Source: Sulfurimonas sp.
GTDB lineage: Bacteria > Campylobacterota > Campylobacteria > Campylobacterales > Sulfurimonadaceae
DNA length: 7,952 nucleotides
Assembly (NCBI GenBank): GCA_021161305.1
Contig: JAGHAW010000015.1
Coordinates: 1-7,952 of the forward strand
Direction of reading: 5' to 3'
Each line of letters opens with the position of its first letter. Position 1 is the stretch's first letter. Below the pieces are notes generated by a model that saw only the letters and a list, made by a program, of their open reading frames with translations, did not search any database and was not told where the DNA came from. A program made the translations under genes and the position numbers. Below are positions 1 through 4,553 of this stretch, one piece after another.

Positions 1-574
1 ATCTATACCCTGCATAGGTTACTTTTATTTTAGCTTCTGTTATCTCATGTGGAATATTTATATTTAAAAACTCTCTTTGAGGAAGAGGAAAAGAACCTTC
101 TTTTATTTTAATTACCAACTTTTTAATAGTTTCACATGCCAAGGTAAAATCTCCGGTAGGATTGGTAAAATCCATCACTTGACTTATGGCGATAGAAGGA
201 ACACCATGTAGTACACCTTCCATCGCTCCAGCTGCAGTTCCAGAGTAGGTAATATCTTCACCCATATTTGAGCCACGATTTATGCCACTTACAAGCAAGT
301 CCGGTTTTTTATCTTCAAAAAGTGTACTCAAAGAGAGATAGACACAATCACTAGGCGTCCCATCATCAAGCTTATAAAAATCATCCCCAACACTCACAAA
401 ACGCAGAGGTCTCACTAAAGTAAGAGAGTGTCCACACGCTGACTTTTCATTTGCCGGAGCTACAACCGTAACATCAACACCATCTATACTTCTTAAAGTT
501 TCCACCAAACTAAGCAGACCATTCGCCTCATAACCGTCATCATTTGTTACTAAAATCTTATATCTTTTTTTCAT
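1..574 (-). CDS. surE: 5'/3'-nucleotidase SurE (3' end beyond window)
   Basis: SurE is a metal-dependent phosphatase that removes phosphate from nucleoside 5'- and 3'-monophosphates, linked to stationary-phase survival and nucleotide salvage. I translated this frame by hand from the ATG at 574-572; 191 codons are visible of roughly 260 usual for the family, so the C-terminal quarter lies beyond base 1. The N-terminus MKKRYKILVTNDDG carries the metal-binding Asp12-Asp13; Ser45 lies in NEKSACGHSLT and Asn99 in the SGINRGSN motif, matching the metal-site Ser and Asn of the family. The GTPSDCVYL (72-80) and YSGTAAGAMEG (110-120) signatures are intact. Start choice: the next codons match the family start closely, but no Shine-Dalgarno sequence precedes the ATG; a TGATAAAAT -10-like element ends only six bases upstream, so the mRNA may have almost no leader. 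The gene is divergent from the 645 gene. The identification is secure. Confidence 0.96.
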   Translation of the reverse strand, partial: MKKRYKILVTNDDGYEANGLLSLVETLRSIDGVDVTVVAPANEKSACGHSLTLVRPLRFVSVGDDFYKLDDGTPSDCVYLSLSTLFEDKKPDLLVSGINRGSNMGEDITYSGTAAGAMEGVLHGVPSIAISQVMDFTNPTGDFTLACETIKKLVIKIKEGSFPLPQREFLNINIPHEITEAKIKVTYAGYR

Positions 575-580
575 AGATGT

Positions 581-589
581 ATTTTATCA
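581..589 (-). promoter_or_regulatory. extended -10 promoter element for surE
   Basis: On the minus strand these bases read TGATAAAAT, an extended -10 (TGn plus TAAAAT). It sits six bases before the surE ATG, so the expected transcription start would fall at or next to the start codon. No convincing -35 hexamer is visible, as is common in Campylobacterota. It overlaps the AT-rich divergent region that also carries the promoter candidate of the 645 gene. Confidence 0.4.
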
Positions 590-596
590 TTAAAGC

Positions 597-623
597 TTAA
601 AAATTTTGTTTATTTTCCGATAT
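597..623 (+). promoter_or_regulatory. FliA (sigma-28)-like promoter candidate
   Basis: TTAA at 597-600 is followed after 17 bases by CGATAT at 618-623. The CGATAT -10 is the form known for flagellar sigma factor FliA in Campylobacter and Helicobacter, and the gap equals that in the promoter candidate before the pilin gene in this window. It lies about 20 bases before the start codon of the 645 gene and has no good TATAAT-type alternative. This is a motif match only. Confidence 0.4.
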
Positions 624-631
624 TGTCTTAT

Positions 632-640
632 TAAAGGAGA
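632..640 (+). promoter_or_regulatory. ribosome binding site deciding the start of the 645 gene
   Basis: TAAAGGAGA closely matches the anti-Shine-Dalgarno complement and is five bases before ATG 645. It rules out the longer reading that would begin at ATG 606. Confidence 0.75.
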
Positions 641-644
641 TTCC

Positions 645-1169
645 ATGAACACTTCATACAGCTTAGACGCTTACAGAGCGCATGACCTAAATATTATGAT
701 GAAAACATCTAGTGGTGATGTTATTAACATGGATTTCTCGAATGAACAGTCACTCTCTATGAGTGGGCAAAAAGATGAAAATAGAAGTAGCGGTAGTCTT
801 TCTTTTTCATCTATGCAATCATTTCAATTTTCTATGACAAGCAATGGTATAGATGCTCAAGATAAAAAAGAGATAAAAGAGTTTATGAAAATTGCTCAAC
901 CGTTTATAGATAATTTTATGAAAGAATTGGATGATTCAACACAAAAATCACCACTAAATCAGATAGCACATAAAGTGGCAGAAATTTTTCAACCTATGAA
1001 AGAGAGAAATGAAGATACACAGAATCTTACTAAAAACTCCATAGTTCAAATGTTTGACAACTCTATAAAAGAGATAAAAAATATAGATAAAATCTTTAGT
1101 GATGCACAAAAACTATTAGAGAGAACTCTACATGAATTTGATAAAATTCATCAAGAACTATATGCTTAA
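645..1169 (+). CDS. uncharacterised helical protein, 174 residues
   Basis: I do not recognise this protein firmly. The start is set at ATG 645 because TAAAGGAGA (632-640) is an excellent ribosome binding site five bases upstream; the in-frame ATG at 606 has none and would lie inside the promoter candidate. There is no signal peptide, membrane segment or cysteine. Residues 11-64 are Ser/Met/Asn-rich with a beta-like pattern (LNIMMKTSSGDVINMDFS, then SLSFSSMQSFQFSM). Residues 68-98 (GIDAQDKKEIKEFMKIAQPF...) and 130-172 are predicted amphipathic helices. The beta-segment plus 'G-D-x(3)-EI-x(2)-F' helix pattern reminds me of DUF5610-like proteins of gamma-proteobacteria, but that is an impression from memory. 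It precedes a chemoreceptor-like gene by 14 bases and follows a flagellar-type promoter candidate, so a motility-linked role is possible. Confidence 0.8.
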   Translation: MNTSYSLDAYRAHDLNIMMKTSSGDVINMDFSNEQSLSMSGQKDENRSSGSLSFSSMQSFQFSMTSNGIDAQDKKEIKEFMKIAQPFIDNFMKELDDSTQKSPLNQIAHKVAEIFQPMKERNEDTQNLTKNSIVQMFDNSIKEIKNIDKIFSDAQKLLERTLHEFDKIHQELYA

Positions 1170-1173
1170 CTTT

Positions 1174-1182
1174 GGTATAAAA
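1174..1182 (+). promoter_or_regulatory. -10-like element GGTATAAAA before the chemoreceptor-like gene
   Basis: GGTATAAAA contains a TATAAA -10 hexamer at 1176-1181. A start site seven or so bases downstream would fall after ATG 1184 and just before ATG 1199, so if this promoter is used, translation must begin at the second ATG. No -35 is evident. The alternative is read-through from the 645 gene. Confidence 0.3.
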
Positions 1183-1183
1183 G

Positions 1184-1200
1184 ATGCTTTTTAAAAGCAT
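1184..1200 (+). repeat. perfect 8-bp inverted repeat over the two possible start codons
   Basis: ATGCTTTT (1184-1191) and AAAAGCAT (1193-1200) are exact reverse complements around one central T. The left arm contains the first ATG; the second ATG begins at the end of the right arm (1199-1201). In RNA the central bases would form the loop, leaving a short A/U-rich stem. It may be an operator, a translation-modulating hairpin, or chance in AT-rich DNA. Confidence 0.6.
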
Positions 1201-2287
1201 GAAAAAACTTTTATACACCCTGTTATTTTTAAGCACGATTCTTTTTGCCGTACCTTCTTCAAGCGTTGAGGAAAATTACAACCAACTAAATGCAGAGATA
1301 GATAGAATCTCTATAAACCTAACTCCTGAAGAGAAAGTTTCACTCTATTATTTAGTTTTATCTACTCATGAAAAAATCGCAACTGCTCTCTCTTTAGATA
1401 AAACAAAAGTAAAAAGCCTGAAAACACTGGAAAAGGAGACACTAAAAGTTCTTGCGTCTCTTCATGAGAACAACGATAAACTAGATAGCTCTACCATAGA
1501 AAGAGTAAGAGAACTATATCTACGCATGAATAGAGATGGTTCAAAACTTATCAAAGAACACTCTATCAAACCAGAGGAAAAGATAGTCTATAAAGAAAAA
1601 ATAGTTAACAAATCATCTATTTGGATTAATCTTCTTATGACTCTGCTTGGAACTGTCATCGGTTTAGTCGTAGGATATTTTATATTTAAAAATCGTGATA
1701 TTTCAGTAAATAACAACTCTGGTGAAGATATTGCTCACGCTCTGCAAAAACAAAACAGCTCTCTTATGGATGAACTTAACTCTCTAAAACTCCAACAAGA
1801 ATCTTGGCATAAAGAAAATCAAAAAAATAGTACCGATTTAGAGCAAAAAAACAGCACTTTAACAGAGGAAAAGGATTCTCTTAGGCTAAAAGTTCAAGAG
1901 TTAGAAAATTCTTATGGATTTTTAACAACCGAGCTACAAGAAAAAATCGACATATTTAGTAAAGAGAAAGAAAGCATGAAACTTCAACTAAAAGAGCAAG
2001 TTGAATCAGATGAGGGGAAATTTGAATTTGATGAAAAGTTAGTTGCACTGCAACATCAAAGTCAAGATATATATAGAGTGCTTGACACCATAGCAGATAT
2101 TGCAAACCAGACAAATCTACTCGCACTAAATGCAGCCATAGAAGCAGCAAGAGCTGGTGAACATGGACGAGGTTTTGCCGTTGTAGCCGATGAAGTCAGA
2201 AAACTGGCAGAGAATACACAAAAGACTCTAGGTGAAGCAAAAGTAAATATTTCTACCGTTGTAGATGGTATTTCAAGCTTAAAATAG
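1184..2287 (+). CDS. membrane-anchored chemoreceptor (MCP)-like protein with short signalling domain
   Basis: Methyl-accepting chemotaxis proteins relay ligand binding to the CheA/CheW array. This 367-residue protein has an N-terminal hydrophobic segment (7-23, signal peptide or anchor), an extracytoplasmic helical region (24-144), a transmembrane segment at about 147-168, a long coiled coil (about 185-275), then the conserved hairpin tip: QTNLLALNAAIEAARAGE (309-326) and HGRGFAVVADEVRKLAENT (327-345). The sensor region matches no domain I recognise. It stops 41 residues after the tip glutamates, whereas the N-side arm is over 130 residues, so most of the return helix, including the second methylation helix, is missing. 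Start: ATG 1184 gives the longest form; ATG 1199 (MKKLLYTLLFLSTILFA) is an equally good signal-peptide start. Neither has a Shine-Dalgarno sequence, and a perfect inverted repeat covers both. Family assignment is firm; function as a normal receptor is doubtful. Confidence 0.9.
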   Translation: MLFKSMKKLLYTLLFLSTILFAVPSSSVEENYNQLNAEIDRISINLTPEEKVSLYYLVLSTHEKIATALSLDKTKVKSLKTLEKETLKVLASLHENNDKLDSSTIERVRELYLRMNRDGSKLIKEHSIKPEEKIVYKEKIVNKSSIWINLLMTLLGTVIGLVVGYFIFKNRDISVNNNSGEDIAHALQKQNSSLMDELNSLKLQQESWHKENQKNSTDLEQKNSTLTEEKDSLRLKVQELENSYGFLTTELQEKIDIFSKEKESMKLQLKEQVESDEGKFEFDEKLVALQHQSQDIYRVLDTIADIANQTNLLALNAAIEAARAGEHGRGFAVVADEVRKLAENTQKTLGEAKVNISTVVDGISSLK

Positions 2288-2294
2288 AGTAAAC

Positions 2295-2324
2295 TTGACA
2301 TTAGCACTCCCAAAGTGGTAAAAT
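2295..2324 (+). promoter_or_regulatory. sigma-70-type promoter for rho-murI
   Basis: A perfect TTGACA -35 (2295-2300) is separated by 18 bases from TAAAAT (2319-2324). It starts seven bases after the stop codon of the chemoreceptor-like gene and would give a leader of about 70 bases before the rho ATG. The spacer carries an imperfect inverted repeat described separately. Confidence 0.6.
2301..2321 (+). repeat. imperfect inverted repeat in the rho promoter spacer, CIRCE-like left arm
   Basis: TTAGCACTC (2301-2309) and AAGTGGTAA (2313-2321) pair at 7 of 9 positions around a three-base centre. The left arm is identical to the left arm of CIRCE, the HrcA heat-shock operator, but CIRCE has a nine-base spacer and a right arm GAGTGCTAA, so this is not a canonical CIRCE. 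It sits between the -35 and the -10 and overlaps the -10, a typical repressor position. There is no U-tract, so it does not look like a terminator. Confidence 0.4.
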
Positions 2325-2399
2325 TGCATCAACAAATAGATATTTGTATCTTAAAATCTTTCCCCTGCAAAAATCCCAAAACTTTAAGGCAGTTACTTT

Positions 2400-3755
2400 A
2401 TGAGTGAAAACAATTCACAGCAACCTCGCAAACATTCAAATTCTAAACCACACCACAAAAATAACAATAAATCTCGTTCTCATACACCCGTAAAAGGTGC
2501 AACTATTGAAGAACTTCGTACTCAAAATATTGAAGTTTTAGTTGCTATGGCAACTGAGTTAAAAGTTGAGCATCCAAATGAGTTAAAAAGACAAGATATT
2601 ATTTTTGAGATTCTAAAAGCACAAACTGCTCAAGGTGGTTTCATCCTTTTTAGTGGAATCTTGGAGATTATGCAAGATGGTTATGGTTTTATCCGTTCAA
2701 TCGATAAAAGCTTTAACGAAAGTATTAATGATGCCTATGTTTCAAACACTCAAATAAAAAGATTTGCTCTAAGAAACGGTGATGTTGTAACCGGTCAGGT
2801 TCGTCCTCCTAAAGATCAAGAGAGATATTACGCTCTTATCAAGATAGAAGCTGTAAATTCACTTCCGCCAGAAGAGAGTAAAAAAAGACCTCTGTTTGAG
2901 AATCTTACACCTCTCTACCCTGAAGAACAAATCAAATTAGAGTATAGAGAAAAGGGTCTTACGGGTCGTATGATGGATCTTTTCTGCCCTATTGGTAAGG
3001 GTCAGCGTGGTCTTATTGTTGCACCTCCAAGAAGTGGTAAAACTGAACTTTTAAAAGAGATAGCTCACGGTATATCTGCCAACCATACCGATATAGATTT
3101 AATGGTTCTGCTTGTTGATGAAAGACCTGAAGAGGTTACGGATATGGAGAGAAGTGTTAAAGGTGAAGTATATAGTTCTACTTTTGATATGCCTGCAAAG
3201 AACCATGTTAAAGTTGCCGAAATGGTAATTGAAAAAGCAAAAAGACGCGTTGAACTTGGAAAAGATGTAGTAATTTTACTAGATTCTATCACTCGTCTTG
3301 CTCGTGCTTATAACACTGTAACTCCTTCAAGTGGTAAAGTGTTATCTGGTGGTGTTGATGCAAATGCTCTTCACAAACCAAAAAGATTTTTCGGTGCTGC
3401 TAGAAATATTGAAAATGGTGGAAGTTTAACTATTATCGCTACTGCACTTGTTGATACTGGAAGTCGTATGGATGAAGTTATCTTTGAAGAGTTCAAAGGT
3501 ACCGGTAATATGGAAGTTGTTCTTGATAGAAAAATCGCAGATAGAAGAATCTTCCCAGCTATGGACATCTTAAAATCTGGAACTAGAAAAGATGAACTTC
3601 TTCTCGGTCCTGTAATCTTACAAAAAGTATTTATACTCCGTCAGATGTTACATAAACAAGACAATGAGGTTGAAGCTCTTAAATTTATCTATAACACAAT
3701 GGGTAAAAAAGCAACCAACTCAGAATTTCTTGAAAGTATGAATACGGATAAATAA
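2400..3755 (+). CDS. rho: transcription termination factor Rho
   Basis: Rho is a hexameric RNA-dependent ATPase/helicase that releases RNA polymerase from unstructured, untranslated transcripts. The 451-residue protein shows the N-terminal three-helix Rho_N region (about 33-74), the cold-shock RNA-binding domain with RNP1-like DGYGFIRS (93-100) and YVSNTQIKRFALRNGD (113-128), then the RecA-type motor: Walker A APPRSGKTE (208-216, Lys214), DERPEEV (240-246) with catalytic Glu241, Walker B VILLDSITR (291-299), the Q-loop region GGVDANALHKPKRFF (317-331) and the arginine finger in SGTRKDELL (393-401, Arg396). All key residues are present. It exceeds the 419-residue E. coli protein mainly through a 31-residue basic, Asn/His/Lys-rich leader. 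A weak TAAGG (2385-2389) lies ten bases before the ATG. murI follows after two bases, and I recall the same neighbours in H. pylori. Confidence 0.98.
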   Translation: MSENNSQQPRKHSNSKPHHKNNNKSRSHTPVKGATIEELRTQNIEVLVAMATELKVEHPNELKRQDIIFEILKAQTAQGGFILFSGILEIMQDGYGFIRSIDKSFNESINDAYVSNTQIKRFALRNGDVVTGQVRPPKDQERYYALIKIEAVNSLPPEESKKRPLFENLTPLYPEEQIKLEYREKGLTGRMMDLFCPIGKGQRGLIVAPPRSGKTELLKEIAHGISANHTDIDLMVLLVDERPEEVTDMERSVKGEVYSSTFDMPAKNHVKVAEMVIEKAKRRVELGKDVVILLDSITRLARAYNTVTPSSGKVLSGGVDANALHKPKRFFGAARNIENGGSLTIIATALVDTGSRMDEVIFEEFKGTGNMEVVLDRKIADRRIFPAMDILKSGTRKDELLLGPVILQKVFILRQMLHKQDNEVEALKFIYNTMGKKATNSEFLESMNTDK

Positions 3756-3757
3756 TA

Positions 3758-4501
3758 ATGAAAATTGGTGTTTTTGATAGTGGAATCGGTGGCTTAACGG
3801 TAGTTAAATCTATGCTTGAACATGAACTCTTTGAAGAGATTATCTATTTTGGTGATACTGCTCGTGTTCCTTACGGTATCAAAGACAAAAACACCATCAT
3901 TCGCTACGCTATTGAAGCTGTAGAATTTTTTAAAAACTTTGAACTTGACCTTATTATAGTCGCTTGCAATACTGTTAGTGCCTACGCTCTTGATGAGATG
4001 AGAGAGTCTTCGCCTTGTCCTGTTATAGGGGTAGTAGAAGCCGGAATACAAGCTGCTTCAAATGCAGTTAATGACAAAGATTCAAACATTCTTATACTTG
4101 GCACAAAGGCAACTGTAAATTCAAAAGCTTATGAGAAAGGTCTTAAGTCACTCGGCTTCAACAACCTTGAAGCCAAAGCAACCGGACTCTTTGTTCCTCT
4201 TGTTGAAGAGGAGATTTATAGTGGCATAGTAGTAGAATCTATATTTAACCACTATTTTAAGGATGTAGAATCTCCAGATGCTATTATTCTTGGATGTACT
4301 CACTTTCCTCTTATCTCAGAATCTATACAAAACTACTTTGGCAAAGAGACTATTTTAATCCACTCAGGAGATGCTATAGTTGAACAACTGGAAAAAGAGT
4401 TTACATTCACTAAAAAATACAAAAATCCAAACCTAAAGTTTTTTGCTTCAGAAAATCCAGATGCACTAAAAGCTGTTGCTAAAAAATGGCTCAATAAATA
4501 A
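3758..4501 (+). CDS. murI: glutamate racemase MurI
   Basis: MurI interconverts L- and D-glutamate in the cytoplasm, without cofactor, supplying D-Glu to MurD for peptidoglycan. At 247 residues it has family length. Asp7-Ser8 in MKIGVFDSGIGGLTV, YFGDTARVPYG (30-40), the first catalytic cysteine in ACNTVSA (Cys70) and the second in LGCTHFPL (Cys180, with His182) are all in place, so it should be active. The ATG follows the rho stop (3753-3755) by two bases and lacks a clear Shine-Dalgarno sequence, suggesting translational coupling to rho and shared transcription from the promoter before rho. The physical link of Rho and MurI is probably a conserved gene order of this phylum, not a functional complex. 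Confidence 0.97.
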   Translation: MKIGVFDSGIGGLTVVKSMLEHELFEEIIYFGDTARVPYGIKDKNTIIRYAIEAVEFFKNFELDLIIVACNTVSAYALDEMRESSPCPVIGVVEAGIQAASNAVNDKDSNILILGTKATVNSKAYEKGLKSLGFNNLEAKATGLFVPLVEEEIYSGIVVESIFNHYFKDVESPDAIILGCTHFPLISESIQNYFGKETILIHSGDAIVEQLEKEFTFTKKYKNPNLKFFASENPDALKAVAKKWLNK

Positions 4502-4518
4502 TCTTTTAACTCTTTAAA

Positions 4519-4527
4519 TGCTAAAAT
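4519..4527 (+). promoter_or_regulatory. extended -10 promoter element for dnaX
   Basis: TGCTAAAAT is an extended -10 (TGn plus TAAAAT at 4522-4527) in the short gap after murI. The predicted start near 4534 leaves a leader of about 20 bases that includes the GGAG ribosome binding site. No strong -35 is seen. dnaX may also be read from the rho-murI transcript, since no terminator is visible in the gap. Confidence 0.45.
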
Positions 4528-4543
4528 CTTTTTAATTAAATTC

Positions 4544-4547
4544 GGAG
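4544..4547 (+). promoter_or_regulatory. ribosome binding site deciding the dnaX start
   Basis: GGAG lies directly against TTG 4548 (no spacing) but six bases before GTG 4554. The six-base spacing is functional, so the GTG is the likely start and the longer TTG form is not. Confidence 0.65.
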
Positions 4548-4553
4548 TTGTCA

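Noticed and set aside
606..644. Longer start of the 645 gene at ATG 606
   Set aside because: It lacks a ribosome binding site and would overlap the promoter candidate, while ATG 645 has a strong Shine-Dalgarno sequence.
2301..2321. A true CIRCE heat-shock operator before rho
   Set aside because: Only the left arm matches fully; the spacer is three bases instead of nine and the right arm has two mismatches. Kept only as an imperfect inverted repeat.
2338..2351. AGATA-TTTG-TATCT hairpin in the rho leader as a riboswitch or attenuator
   Set aside because: A five-base AT-rich stem is expected by chance here, and no further structure or U-tract follows.
2288..2399. Missing C-terminal part of the chemoreceptor signalling domain beyond a nonsense mutation
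   Set aside because: Reading through the stop in the same frame gives a sequence with no MCP character that ends at 2400-2403, and the region holds the rho promoter instead.
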